Below are positions 26,915 to 35,051 of a stretch of DNA of 64,000 nt, in pieces; within the stretch, counting starts at the first letter, position 1; each line of letters starts with the position of its first letter. Location: contig CANJIU010000017.1 in assembly GCA_947474365.1 (NCBI GenBank), positions 56,332 to 120,331 of the forward strand. The letters run 5' to 3'. Made by a program: the position numbers and the translations under genes. The DNA is from Opitutia bacterium. GTDB taxonomy: Bacteria > Verrucomicrobiota > Verrucomicrobiia > Opitutales > Opitutaceae. The notes beneath the pieces are model-generated. The model did not search any database, was not told the origin of the DNA, and worked only from the letters and a program-made list of their open reading frames with translations.

Positions 26915-28431
26915 ACGCTCCCGACAGCCACCCCATTCTCACCAGCGAGGCGACGCGAGCGCTGGAGGCGAAGCTGTTTGGGGGCGACGAGGCGAAGGAG
27001 TGGGCGGCGATGCAGCGCGCCGGGCGGGCGGTGGCGGCCGCGGTGTTGCGCGACTTCGAAGAAATCGGCGGATTCCCCCCACAAGGCCGGGTGCTTGTGC
27101 TCGTGGGAAAAGGGCACAACGGCGGTGATGCCATGATCGCAGCGCGCGCCATCCAGGAGCACTTTCCACAGGCGCGGGCGGAGGTTATTTTTGTTTTTGG
27201 GGACCGCGCCTTGCGTCCGCTCGCCGCGCGGGCGTGGCGGGAGTGGGTGCAGGGCGGGAGCGCTGGCGGCCCACCCGGCGTTACTGCCAATGCGGGCGGG
27301 TCGCCCGCGCTCCCGGCGTACGATCTCTGTCTCGATGGAATATTCGGATTTCAGTTTCGCCCGCCGGCCGAGCCGCGGGTGGCGGAGCTGATCGCCCGAG
27401 TCAACGCGCTCCCAATTCGGCTGCGCGCCGCGGTCGATTTGCCGAGTGCCGGACTCTTCCGGGCGGACTTTACCTATGCGACCGGCTGCGTGAAAACGAC
27501 GGTCGTCGGTGCGCCCGAGGCCGGCCGAGTGCGTTATCTCGATTTAGGATTCTTCCCTGATGTCGCCAGGGGCGGCGACCCCAGACCGGGCGCACTCAAC
27601 TTGGCGACAGAACGCGTTCTCACTTCCGCCGTGCTGGCTCCGCTGGCCGGTTTTCGGGTGTCATCGTCCGACAAACGAACCTTCGGCCATCTGTTCGTCG
27701 TCGGCGGATCACGGAACTATCCGGGTGCCGTGCTCATGACCGTACTCGCGGCGTTGCGGAGCGGGGCGGGATTGGTGACTGCGTTCGTGCCCGAATCGTT
27801 GGTGCCCGCGTTTGCCGCCCATGCGCCCGAGGCGATGTGGGTGGGTTGGCCGGAGACTCCCGGTGGCGGATTGGCGCTGGAAGGCGAACACCTCTTGCGT
27901 GTACGCCTCGCGCGCGCGACCGCGATGGTGCTGGGACCGGGTCTAGGCCGCGAACCCGAGACGCTGGCCTTGGCGGCGAGCATCGTGGGGGCATCGACGG
28001 TGCCGGTGGTGATCGATGCCGATGCGCTGCAGCCGGACATCGTGCGCGCCGGCACGATGCCCCGCATCGTGACTCCCCATGCGGGTGAGTGGATGCGCAT
28101 CGAGGCCAGCGTGTCCGGTGGAGCGCCGGTGACACAAGTGCGGAAAGGTCCGGTGACGCGGATCGTTGCCGGTGATGGGACCGTTTATCATTCTTTTTTC
28201 GGTGGCCCGGTGCTCGCGCGTGGCGGGAGTGGAGATATCCTGGCGGGACTCATCGGCGGGTTGCTGGCGCAGACGCCAGACGATCCGTTGCTCGCGGCGG
28301 CACGTGGCGTGGTCTGGCACGGATGTGCGGCAGATTTGCTGGCGCGGGCGCGCGGGCAACTTTCGGTGAGCGTCACTCAACTGCTCGACTTTCTTCCGGC
28401 TGCGCTACGAGATTCCGGCCATGAGCAGTGA
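26911..28431 (+). CDS. nnr: Bifunctional NAD(P)HX epimerase / ADP-dependent NAD(P)HX dehydratase
   Basis: Fused repair enzyme of 506 residues that restores hydrated NADH/NADPH. The N-terminal YjeF_N-like epimerase (about 1-215) has VGKGHNGGDAMIAAR. The C-terminal kinase-like dehydratase (about 225-500) has VVGGSRNYPGAVLM, VLGPGLGRE, VIDADALQPD and the catalytic GGSGDILAGLIGG. It starts at ATG 26911, overlapping the previous stop by four bases, and its end overlaps dprA by 11 bases. Oddly, residues about 115-136 (Gly/Pro/Ala rich) are encoded by a 63-bp palindromic insert, described separately, inside the epimerase Rossmann domain. Whether epimerase activity survives is unknown; the frame is kept. 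Confidence 0.95.
   Translation: MNAPDSHPILTSEATRALEAKLFGGDEAKEWAAMQRAGRAVAAAVLRDFEEIGGFPPQGRVLVLVGKGHNGGDAMIAARAIQEHFPQARAEVIFVFGDRALRPLAARAWREWVQGGSAGGPPGVTANAGGSPALPAYDLCLDGIFGFQFRPPAEPRVAELIARVNALPIRLRAAVDLPSAGLFRADFTYATGCVKTTVVGAPEAGRVRYLDLGFFPDVARGGDPRPGALNLATERVLTSAVLAPLAGFRVSSSDKRTFGHLFVVGGSRNYPGAVLMTVLAALRSGAGLVTAFVPESLVPAFAAHAPEAMWVGWPETPGGGLALEGEHLLRVRLARATAMVLGPGLGREPETLALAASIVGASTVPVVIDADALQPDIVRAGTMPRIVTPHAGEWMRIEASVSGGAPVTQVRKGPVTRIVAGDGTVYHSFFGGPVLARGGSGDILAGLIGGLLAQTPDDPLLAAARGVVWHGCAADLLARARGQLSVSVTQLLDFLPAALRDSGHEQ
27254..27316. repeat. In-frame palindromic insert within nnr
   Basis: Arms 27254-27277 and 27293-27316 are 24 bases each and match as an inverted repeat at 20 of 24 positions, separated by a 15-base loop (GCGTTACTGCCAATG). 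The total of 63 bp is 21 codons, so the nnr reading frame is preserved, adding a Gly/Pro/Ala-rich stretch. Layout and length are like protein-coding palindromic elements known from Rickettsia, though sequence identity is not implied. Confidence 0.8.
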
Positions 28432-29551
28432 GATGACCGAGCGACAGGCCCTGTTGGTGCTGAATGCCCTGCCAAACATTGGCCCCGTCACGCTCCACCG
28501 GCTCCTTGACGAACTCGGCGGAGATCCGAGGTCAGTTTTGACGACGGATCGTCGGCGGTTGGAGTCGGTCAAAGGCGTTGGACCCGTGATTTCGGAGTCA
28601 ATTGCGGGCTGGCGAAGCCACGTGGATCTGGCGCGCGAGGAGGAGCGGATGGCGCAGAGCGGGGCGGACTTCGTCACCACGCGCGACGCCGACTATCCCA
28701 AATTGCTGAAGGAAATCCACGATCCGCCCATCGGGCTCTATCGGAAGGGACGCTATGATTTTTCGCAGCCATGCGTGGCGATCGTCGGGTCGCGGCGGAC
28801 GACCCTGTACGGGCAGGCGGTGGCGAAAAAATTCGGCGCGGAGCTGGCGCGGCTGGGATTTTGCGTGGTGAGCGGGCTCGCGCGTGGCATCGACACGGCG
28901 GCGCACGACGGCGCGCTGTCGGTCGGGGGGAAAACTGCCGCCGTGCTCGGCACCGGGATCGATATCATCTATCCGCCGGAAAATCTCGCCCTTTACCGGC
29001 GGATCGAGACCGAGGGCGGAGCGGTGTTATCGGAGTTTCCGTTTGGCCGACGGGCCGACCGGCAGTCGTTTGCAATGCGCAATCGCATCGTCGCCGGCAT
29101 GTGCGAGGCGACAATCGTGGTGGAGAGCGATGTCGACGGAGGCGCGATGATCACGGCGCGCTTTGCCGGCGAACACGGCCGATTGATTTTCGCCGTGCCG
29201 GGTCGCATCGACCAGAACACGAGCGCGGGCTGCCATCAATTGATTCGCGATGGAGCCACGTTGATGACGAGCGTAGATGATTTGCTCAGTGAACTGAATT
29301 ACCTCGATGGACTGCGCCCGGCGCCGATCGGTGAGAAGCCATCCGAAGCAGCGGCGGGGCGGCCGGCCAATCTCACGGCGGACGAGGCACGCGTGTTCGA
29401 ATGTTTTCGCGGCGGCGCAATTCTCACGCCCGACACGCTCGCCGAGCAAACCGGGTTGGGGGCCGCGCAGCTCTCCTCGACGTTGATGATGCTCGAATTG
29501 AAGCGGCTCATCGCCAAACGCGCCGACGGGGCGTTCGAGGCGAGAGGTTAG
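28421..29551 (+). CDS. dprA: DNA processing protein DprA
   Basis: Protein of 376 residues that binds incoming single-stranded DNA and loads RecA during natural transformation. Domains in order: an N-terminal helix-hairpin-helix/SAM-like part (LPNIGPVTLHRLL, VKGVGPVISESI), the DprA Rossmann core with VGSRRTTLYGQAVA near residue 121, SGLARGIDTAAHDGAL, FPFGRRADRQSFAMRNRIVAGM and TSAGCHQLIRDGA, then a C-terminal winged-helix-like domain (about 305-376). It starts inside the 3' end of nnr (11-base overlap), indicating coupling. No other competence genes are in the window. Confidence 0.96.
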   Translation: MSSEMTERQALLVLNALPNIGPVTLHRLLDELGGDPRSVLTTDRRRLESVKGVGPVISESIAGWRSHVDLAREEERMAQSGADFVTTRDADYPKLLKEIHDPPIGLYRKGRYDFSQPCVAIVGSRRTTLYGQAVAKKFGAELARLGFCVVSGLARGIDTAAHDGALSVGGKTAAVLGTGIDIIYPPENLALYRRIETEGGAVLSEFPFGRRADRQSFAMRNRIVAGMCEATIVVESDVDGGAMITARFAGEHGRLIFAVPGRIDQNTSAGCHQLIRDGATLMTSVDDLLSELNYLDGLRPAPIGEKPSEAAAGRPANLTADEARVFECFRGGAILTPDTLAEQTGLGAAQLSSTLMMLELKRLIAKRADGAFEARG

Positions 29552-29626
29552 CGTGGCAGGTCGGGGCAGGGCGATTCATGCGTTTTGAATGGCGTCATTG
29601 ACCGCGGCGTTGTCGGATTACGGCAA

Positions 29627-31723
29627 ATGAGAATCCTGTCGTACGCCCTGTTTTGCCTCATGGTCAGTATCGTGCCGGCGGCTGAGTCGGCCCGGCGGCC
29701 GATTACCCACGAGGACGTTTGGCTGATGAAACGCGTGGGTAATCCGGTGCCAAGCCCCGACGGAAAGTGGACGGTATTTTCCGTCACCGAGCCGGCGTAC
29801 GACGCAAAGGATCAAAACGCGGATTTGTGGATCGTGCCAACGGATGGTTCGGCCGCGCCGCGACCGCTCACCCGAACCAAGGCGCCGGAGTCCGGGGTGG
29901 ACTGGAGTCCCGATGGCACGCGCGTGGCGTTTTCCTCGAAGCGCGATGGTGACGAGGCGGCGCAGATTTACGTGCTAACCGTCACTGGCGGCGGGGAAGC
30001 CGAACGGATTACCTCGCTGTCCACGGGCGCACGTTCGCCGCGCTGGAGTCCCGATGGGACGCGGTTGCTGTTTGTCAGCGAAGTTTTCCCGGGCGCGGCC
30101 GACGATGCCGCCAACAAGCAGGCGGCCAAGGTGCTGAAGGAACGGAAGTACAATGCCCGGGTATACGAACGTTTCCCGATCAAGTACTGGGACCATTGGC
30201 TCGACGAGAAACGGGCGCACCTTTTCGTGCAGGAGGCGAAGCCAGGTGCGCCGGCCCGCGATTTGATTGCCGGCACCAAGCTGGGAGCGATGCCCGGATT
30301 TGCTGGACGAGAGACGGAATCCGGCGAGGACCTGCCGGCGACGTGGGCACCGGATGCCAAGTCGGTGGTGTTTGCGGCGGCGACGAACAAGGATCAGGCT
30401 GTGCTGGCAAACGTGCCGACGCAATTGTTCGAGGTACCGGTCGGAGGTGGAGAACCGCGCGCGCTGACGCAGGGATCGGACAGTTACGAGGACCCGGAAT
30501 TCCGGCCAGACGGGAAGGCTCTGTTGGTGGGGGTAAAGAAAGGCGGCGACGGAAAGACCTACCATCACACGCGGATCGGGTCGTTTCCCTGGCCGTTCGA
30601 CGCCGCCAAACGGGTCGTCTTGAGCGCGGGGTTGGATTTGGCGGTGACGAAGCTTGCGGTGAGCCGCGACAGCCGGACGGTGTTTTTCACGGCCGAGTCC
30701 GGGCATCTCATCAAGCTGTATTCGGTGGCGGCCGAAGGAGGGGAAGTCCGCACCCATGAGGTTGATTCTTCAGGCACATTGAGCGGGCTGGCGACGTCCG
30801 GCGGCGTGCTTGTGGCGGCGGCGGACAATGCGGCTCGTCCGGCGGAGATTATTCGGATTGATCCTAAGTCAAATGGTGTGCGGGCGCTGACGACGTTTAA
30901 CGCGGCGCGTTTGGAAAAACTCGATTTGCCCGCAGTCGAGCATTTCGTGTTCACCAGCACGAAGGGGCGGACGATTCACAATCTAATCGTGCGGCCGGCG
31001 GGTTTCGATCCGAAGAAAAAATACCCCCTCTTTGTCGTGATCCACGGCGGTCCGGCACCGCAATTCAAGGATGCCTGGGGCGTACGGTGGAACTACCACC
31101 TGCTCGCGGCGCCGGGCTATGTTTTGGTCCTCACAAACTACAGCGGGTCGAGCGGCTACACCGAGGAATTTGGTCAGGCTATTCAGGGCGATCCGCTCAA
31201 GGGCCCGGGGGATGAAATCAATCAGGCGGCCGACGAGGCGATCAAGCGCTACGCGTTCATCGACGCCACGCGGCAGGCGGCAGGCGGTGCGAGCTACGGT
31301 GGACACCTCGCGAATTGGCTCCAGGCAACGACGACACGCTATCGCTGCCTGATTTCACATGCCGGACTGGTGAATTTGGAGACGCAGTGGTCCACCAGCG
31401 ATGGAATCTACCATCGCGAGATTGGGAACGGCGGGCCGATTTGGGAGCAGGGGCCGGTGTGGCGGGAACAGAACCCCGTGCGACTCGTGGGGAACCACGC
31501 GAAAAAGACGGGATGGGTGACGCCGATGCTGCTCACCGTGGGCGAAAACGACTTTCGCGTGCCGATGAACAACACCATGGAGAATTGGAGTTACCTCCAG
31601 CGCCTCCAAATCCCGAGCAAACTGATCACGTTTCCCGAGGAAAACCACTGGGTCCTGAAAGGTGAGAACAGCCGTTTTTGGTTCGGTGAGGTCCACGCGT
31701 GGCTCGCGCGCTGGTTGAAGTAA
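29627..31723 (+). CDS. Exported S9 family prolyl oligopeptidase/acylaminoacyl-peptidase
   Basis: Protein of 698 residues from ATG at 29627, followed by a signal peptide (YALFCLMVSIVPAAE). A TTG at 29585 is rejected because it puts 14 residues in front. The N-terminal two-thirds is a beta-propeller of PD40/WD-like repeats with SPDG motifs (VPSPDGKWTVFS, WSPDGTRVAFSS, WSPDGTRLLFVS). The C-terminal alpha/beta hydrolase has the nucleophile in GGASYGGHLANW, the Asp in VGENDFRVP and the His in FPEENHWV. It is expected to cleave oligopeptides in the periplasm or outside. It is separated from dprA by 75 bp and convergent with the HIT gene. Confidence 0.92.
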   Translation: MRILSYALFCLMVSIVPAAESARRPITHEDVWLMKRVGNPVPSPDGKWTVFSVTEPAYDAKDQNADLWIVPTDGSAAPRPLTRTKAPESGVDWSPDGTRVAFSSKRDGDEAAQIYVLTVTGGGEAERITSLSTGARSPRWSPDGTRLLFVSEVFPGAADDAANKQAAKVLKERKYNARVYERFPIKYWDHWLDEKRAHLFVQEAKPGAPARDLIAGTKLGAMPGFAGRETESGEDLPATWAPDAKSVVFAAATNKDQAVLANVPTQLFEVPVGGGEPRALTQGSDSYEDPEFRPDGKALLVGVKKGGDGKTYHHTRIGSFPWPFDAAKRVVLSAGLDLAVTKLAVSRDSRTVFFTAESGHLIKLYSVAAEGGEVRTHEVDSSGTLSGLATSGGVLVAAADNAARPAEIIRIDPKSNGVRALTTFNAARLEKLDLPAVEHFVFTSTKGRTIHNLIVRPAGFDPKKKYPLFVVIHGGPAPQFKDAWGVRWNYHLLAAPGYVLVLTNYSGSSGYTEEFGQAIQGDPLKGPGDEINQAADEAIKRYAFIDATRQAAGGASYGGHLANWLQATTTRYRCLISHAGLVNLETQWSTSDGIYHREIGNGGPIWEQGPVWREQNPVRLVGNHAKKTGWVTPMLLTVGENDFRVPMNNTMENWSYLQRLQIPSKLITFPEENHWVLKGENSRFWFGEVHAWLARWLK

Positions 31724-31734
31724 GCGTCGTGACT

Positions 31735-32073
31735 TCAGCCCGGCGGCCAGTTCATCTGGCGCTTAGCGAGCAGATGAATGTGCAGATGAGGGACTGACTC
31801 GCAGGCGTGGGGACCATTGTTGATCACGAGACGGAAACCGTGCGCGAGGTTGAGTTTTTTCGCGACAACTCCGGCCACGATCAGGAGGTGCCCGAGCACC
31901 GCGGTATCGTTGGGCGTCGCTTCGCCCACCCGAGGGATCACCTGCTTGGGCACGATGAGCAGATGGACCGGCGCCTGCGGTTGGATGTCGTGCAGGACGA
32001 CGCAGAGGTCGTCCTCGTGTTCGATCTTGGCGGGGATCTCGCGGTCGATGATGCGTTGGAAGATGGTCTTCAT
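31735..32073 (-). CDS. HIT family protein (HinT-like)
   Basis: Cytosolic nucleotide-binding protein of 112 residues. The histidine triad His96-Leu-His98-Ile-His100-Leu-Leu is intact, and the start KTIFQRIIDREIPAKI and HDIQPQAPVHLLIVPK are typical of HinT, a purine nucleoside phosphoramidase. Its role in the cell is not well defined in bacteria. It follows the 170-residue gene and nrdR on the same strand, separated from them by the second heptamer inverted repeat. The stop is only 11 bp from the convergent S9 peptidase stop, with no obvious terminator between them. Confidence 0.95.
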   Translation of the reverse strand: MKTIFQRIIDREIPAKIEHEDDLCVVLHDIQPQAPVHLLIVPKQVIPRVGEATPNDTAVLGHLLIVAGVVAKKLNLAHGFRLVINNGPHACESVPHLHIHLLAKRQMNWPPG

Positions 32074-32096
32074 GGATTAGCAAGTGGTGCGCGGAA

Positions 32097-32212
32097 GTAG
32101 CGAGTAGCGAGCAGAGGGTAGCGAGTAGAAACTCAGCCGGAAAAGGCCACTGATCTTCACCGATTCGCGTGTGGGCGATGCTCGCTACTCGCTACCCACT
32201 ACTCGCTACTAC
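32097..32212. repeat. Heptamer-based inverted repeat element, copy B
   Basis: The left arm begins GTAGCGAGTAGCGAG and the right arm ends CTACCCACTACTCGCTACTAC, with an approximately 50-bp spacer. Both arms are runs of GTAGCGA-like heptamers or their complement. Relative to copy A at 25779-25870 it is inverted: the GTAGAA edge lies at the left arm here and the GCGATGCTCGC edge at the right. The right arm overlaps the 3' end of the neighbouring minus-strand gene and supplies its TAG stop. Confidence 0.85.
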
Positions 32213-32721
32213 AAAAACAACAGCTGCAGGTTCGCCCCGCGGACGGTGCGGGCGGCGGTGAGGGCGCGGATAAAGTCGAGGGCCTCGACGTAGTCGCGCT
32301 GACGGCGGGCGGTCGCGCGCCGGTTGGGTGGGATGAGCGCCGGACGCAGGTTCGTTACCAGCAGCGTCGAGTTTCGGTACGGGGCGAGTTGACGCAGTCC
32401 AACCATGATCTCGGCCCGGGTGAAAAGCGGCGTGGCGGACGCGAGGGTGAGGGACGCGTCCCAGTGAAAAAAACCATGGCGGGGATGACGCGTGAAGAGC
32501 TTCGCGAGCAACGCGGCGGCGGCGGCGTTGAACGCGGCATCGTATTTCTCGGCCAGTTCGGGATGGGCACTGGTCTGGGTCTCGAGATCGGCCAGACTGA
32601 ACGCGATGGCCGACCTCACCTGCTCGGCGAGATAGAGGTCGTCCCCAGTCGCGTGGGCAAACAGGGCGTTGATGAAATGCAGCCGGCGAAGGTCTTCGCG
32701 GGAGCGGGCCGATCCGGACAT
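32209..32721 (-). CDS. Hypothetical protein, helical
   Basis: Protein of 170 residues that I do not recognise. It is predicted mainly helical, with no signal peptide or membrane segment, and rich in Ala, Leu and Arg. Features are FINALFAHATGDDLYLAEQVR, FTRHPRHGFFHWDASLTLA and a basic C-terminal stretch (NRRATARRQRDYVEAL). It starts 7 bp after the nrdR stop, so it is probably co-transcribed and may be co-translated with it. The last codons and TAG stop fall in a dispersed inverted repeat, so the original C-terminus may have been altered when the repeat arrived. The reading frame and codon use look genuine. Confidence 0.72.
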   Translation of the reverse strand: MSGSARSREDLRRLHFINALFAHATGDDLYLAEQVRSAIAFSLADLETQTSAHPELAEKYDAAFNAAAAALLAKLFTRHPRHGFFHWDASLTLASATPLFTRAEIMVGLRQLAPYRNSTLLVTNLRPALIPPNRRATARRQRDYVEALDFIRALTAARTVRGANLQLLFL

Positions 32722-32728
32722 GGGCGGC

Positions 32729-33196
32729 TCACTCCGCCGAAGCTTTGGGCTTCCCCAAGGTGCTGATCTCGTCGACGAACTCGGCGACGTCGCGGAATTC
32801 CTTGTAGACGCTCGCGAAGCGCACGTAGGCGACTTGATCGACGGTGCGAAGGCGTTGCATCACACCCTCTCCGATCGAGCGGGACGGGATTTCCTTTTCA
32901 AACTGGGCCTCCATCGCGTCCATCACGTCCTCGACCAGCATGGCAATCTGTTCGCCGTCGACGGGGCGCTTGTGGCAGGCGGCGCGCACGGCCCGGACGA
33001 GCTTCTCCCGATCGAAATCCTCCCGTCGCCCGTCGCGCTTGATGACGACCACGCCGTCGCGCACGAGCATCTCGGTGGTGGTGTAGCGATGACTGCATTC
33101 CAGGCACTCGCGCCGGCGGCGGATTGTCGAACCCTCCTTGCTGATGCGGGAATCGATGACCTTGTCCTCAATCGAGGTGCATTTGGGGCAACGCAT
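32729..33196 (-). CDS. nrdR: Transcriptional repressor NrdR
   Basis: Protein of 155 residues that represses ribonucleotide reductase genes in response to nucleotide binding. The N-terminal zinc ribbon uses Cys3, Cys6, Cys31 and Cys34 (MRCPKC and ECLECSHRYTT). The following ATP-cone covers about residues 45-135 (VIKRDGRREDFDREKLVRAV). ATG at 33196 starts exactly at the zinc ribbon; an upstream in-frame start at 33289 is rejected because it adds 31 atypical residues. It lies 11 bp after the amidotransferase gene stop. No nrd genes or NrdR boxes were noticed nearby. Confidence 0.97.
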   Translation of the reverse strand: MRCPKCTSIEDKVIDSRISKEGSTIRRRRECLECSHRYTTTEMLVRDGVVVIKRDGRREDFDREKLVRAVRAACHKRPVDGEQIAMLVEDVMDAMEAQFEKEIPSRSIGEGVMQRLRTVDQVAYVRFASVYKEFRDVAEFVDEISTLGKPKASAE

Positions 33197-33207
33197 GGTG
33201 CGGTCGG

Positions 33208-33774
33208 TCAGTTGAGGGTCAGGAAATTCTCCAGGATTCGCATTCCGCCATCCGTGGCGATGGACTCGGGGTGAAACTGGACGCCCCAAATCGGCAGCGA
33301 CTTGTGCCGTAGGCCCATGACTTCGCCCTCGGCGGTTTCCGCGGTGATTTCGAGTTCGGCCGGAAACGTCGCCCGCTCGACCAGCAGGGAGTGATATCGC
33401 GTGGCCGCAAACCCCTGGGGCATGCCCTTGAAGAGATCAGTATCCCGATGAAGGATGGGCGACGTCTTCCCGTGCATCAACCGCGAGGCGCGGATGACGT
33501 TGCCACCGAAATAATGCCCGATGGACTGGTGGCCGAGGCAGACGCCGAAAATCGGCTTTCGTCCGGCAAAGGCGCGGATGATGTCGAGGGTGACGCCGGC
33601 CTCTTTCGGCGAACACGGTCCGGGCGAGAGCAGGACCCGGTCTGGGTTCAAGGCGAGAGCTTCCGCCGGCGTGATCTCGTTGTTGCGGAAAATGCGCTGC
33701 TCCACGCCCAACTGCCCAAAGTATTGGACGAGGTTGAAGGTGAACGAGTCGTAGTTGTCGATGACGAGCAGCAC
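33208..33774 (-). CDS. Anthranilate/aminodeoxychorismate synthase glutamine amidotransferase subunit
   Basis: Class I amidotransferase of 188 residues. [31 protein letters not shown], the nucleophile Cys79 in [11 protein letters not shown] and the His-Glu of [12 protein letters not shown] are all present. It delivers ammonia to TrpE or PabB for tryptophan or folate synthesis; sequence alone does not decide between them, and many bacteria use one protein for both. No synthase large subunit is in the window. It is divergent from tgt with a 62-bp shared control region and leads the minus-strand run nrdR, hypothetical gene, HIT gene. Confidence 0.95.
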   Translation of the reverse strand: MLLVIDNYDSFTFNLVQYFGQLGVEQRIFRNNEITPAEALALNPDRVLLSPGPCSPKEAGVTLDIIRAFAGRKPIFGVCLGHQSIGHYFGGNVIRASRLMHGKTSPILHRDTDLFKGMPQGFAATRYHSLLVERATFPAELEITAETAEGEVMGLRHKSLPIWGVQFHPESIATDGGMRILENFLTLN

Positions 33775-33795
33775 GGCTCGCCATTAACCGGTGGA

Positions 33796-33811
33796 TTGAC
33801 CGGCGGGTCAA
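33796..33811. promoter_or_regulatory. Small inverted repeat in the divergent pabA/trpG-tgt gap
   Basis: TTGACC-GGCG-GGTCAA is a perfect 6-bp inverted repeat in the 62-bp space between the two divergent starts. Its position suits an operator, and the TTGACC half also resembles a -35 hexamer. No regulator is identified, so the role is conjecture. Confidence 0.3.
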
Positions 33812-33836
33812 GCGTGGGGCAGGGTAGGGCTACGCC

Positions 33837-34988
33837 ATGCCCGAACACTTCCAACTCCTGCAGACCGACACAGTCACGGCCGCCCGGCGTGGGCGCCTGA
33901 AGACGCGGCACGGCGTGATCGAGACGCCAATCTTCATGCCGGTCGGCACCCAGGGTACGGTAAAATCGGTCACACCGCTGCAATTGCGGGACATCGGCGC
34001 ACAAATCATTCTGGGCAACACCTACCACCTCAACCTCCGGCCGGGCAGTGAACTCGTGCGGGATCTGGGCGGTCTGCACCAATTTATGGGCTGGGACGGA
34101 CCGATCCTCACGGACAGCGGCGGGTTCCAGGTCTTCTCGCTCGCGAAGCTACGCGACATCCGCGACGACGGCGTGGCGTTTTCCTCCCACCTTGACGGGT
34201 CCAAGCTCTTTCTCGGGCCGAAAGAGGTCATGGGCATCCAGCAAAACCTCGGCAGCGACATCGCGATGGTACTCGACGAGTGTCCGCCCTGGCCGTGCGA
34301 GCGCGACGCCTGCGCCAGGGCCGTCGCCCGCAGCCTCCGCTGGGCGGGTCAATGCAAGCAGATCGCGACCGACAGTGGATTTCTCGCCGGCGGCCACCAT
34401 GTGTTTGCGATCGTTCAGGGATCGACCTTCGACGACCTGCGGCGCGAGGCGGCCGAGTCGCTCGCGGCCCTGGATTTTCCGGGCTATGCGGTGGGAGGTG
34501 TGAGCGTGGGAGAGCCGGAGCCGGAGATGTTGAAACAGGTGGGCGCGACGACGCCGTTTCTGCCGGCCGACAAGCCGCGTTACACGATGGGGCTGGGCAC
34601 GCCGCCGCAGCTCCTGAAGATGGTCGCGCTCGGGGTGGACATGTTCGACTGCGTGCTGCCGAGTCGCGTCGCCCGCAACGGACTCGTCTTCACGCCCGAC
34701 GGGCCGATGAACCTGCGCAACGAGCAGTATCGCGCGGACCCGCGGCCGATCGTCGAGGGCCTGGCGAATTACACCGCGCAGTTTTCCCGCGCCTACCTTC
34801 GGCATCTCACGTTGGCCGGCGAAATTCTGAGCTGCACGCTGCTCACGATTCACAACCTGCATTTCTACCTCGATTTGATGGCCCAGGCTCGCGCGCATCT
34901 CGAAGCGGGCGACTACGGCGCGTGGCACCTCGGTTGGATCTCACGGTATGAAGCGGGTGCGGCGGCGCGGGTGGCATCGCCCCGGTAG
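33837..34988 (+). CDS. tgt: Queuine tRNA-ribosyltransferase, atypical zinc site
   Basis: TIM-barrel enzyme of 383 residues that exchanges guanine 34 of GUN-anticodon tRNAs for preQ1. Core motifs are normal: TPIFMPVGTQGTVK, GNTYHLNLRPG, TDSGGFQVFSLAKLR (catalytic Asp), FPGYAVGGVSVGE, the nucleophile region MFDCVLPSRVARNG and TIHNLHFY. However, near residue 306, where the family has its C-x-C-x-x-C zinc ligands just before SRAYLRHL, this protein reads GLANYTAQF with no cysteine. The bases are unambiguous in the window (34750-34790). The barrel is otherwise intact, so it may work with a remodelled site. ATG at 33837. No other queuosine genes are nearby. Confidence 0.95.
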   Translation: MPEHFQLLQTDTVTAARRGRLKTRHGVIETPIFMPVGTQGTVKSVTPLQLRDIGAQIILGNTYHLNLRPGSELVRDLGGLHQFMGWDGPILTDSGGFQVFSLAKLRDIRDDGVAFSSHLDGSKLFLGPKEVMGIQQNLGSDIAMVLDECPPWPCERDACARAVARSLRWAGQCKQIATDSGFLAGGHHVFAIVQGSTFDDLRREAAESLAALDFPGYAVGGVSVGEPEPEMLKQVGATTPFLPADKPRYTMGLGTPPQLLKMVALGVDMFDCVLPSRVARNGLVFTPDGPMNLRNEQYRADPRPIVEGLANYTAQFSRAYLRHLTLAGEILSCTLLTIHNLHFYLDLMAQARAHLEAGDYGAWHLGWISRYEAGAAARVASPR

Positions 34989-35046
34989 TTTCCCCACGGG
35001 GCGATTACAGGTGAACACGCCGTTGAAACGCGGCGGATCGCGTTTC
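34976..35046. terminator. Two hairpins between convergent tgt and outer-membrane protein genes
   Basis: The first hairpin pairs ATCGCCCCG (34976-34984) with CGGGGCGAT (34997-35005), a perfect 9-bp stem whose loop contains the tgt stop codon. The second pairs GAAACGCG (35025-35032) with CGCGTTTC (35039-35046), a perfect 8-bp stem with a 6-base loop. They lie between two convergent genes, so bidirectional termination is likely, although neither is followed by a clean T-run. Confidence 0.5.
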
Positions 35047-35051
35047 CCTGC

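Noticed and set aside
25779..32212. CRISPR-like reading of the heptamer repeats
   Set aside because: Units are 7 bp and contiguous with no unique spacers, and no cas gene is present.
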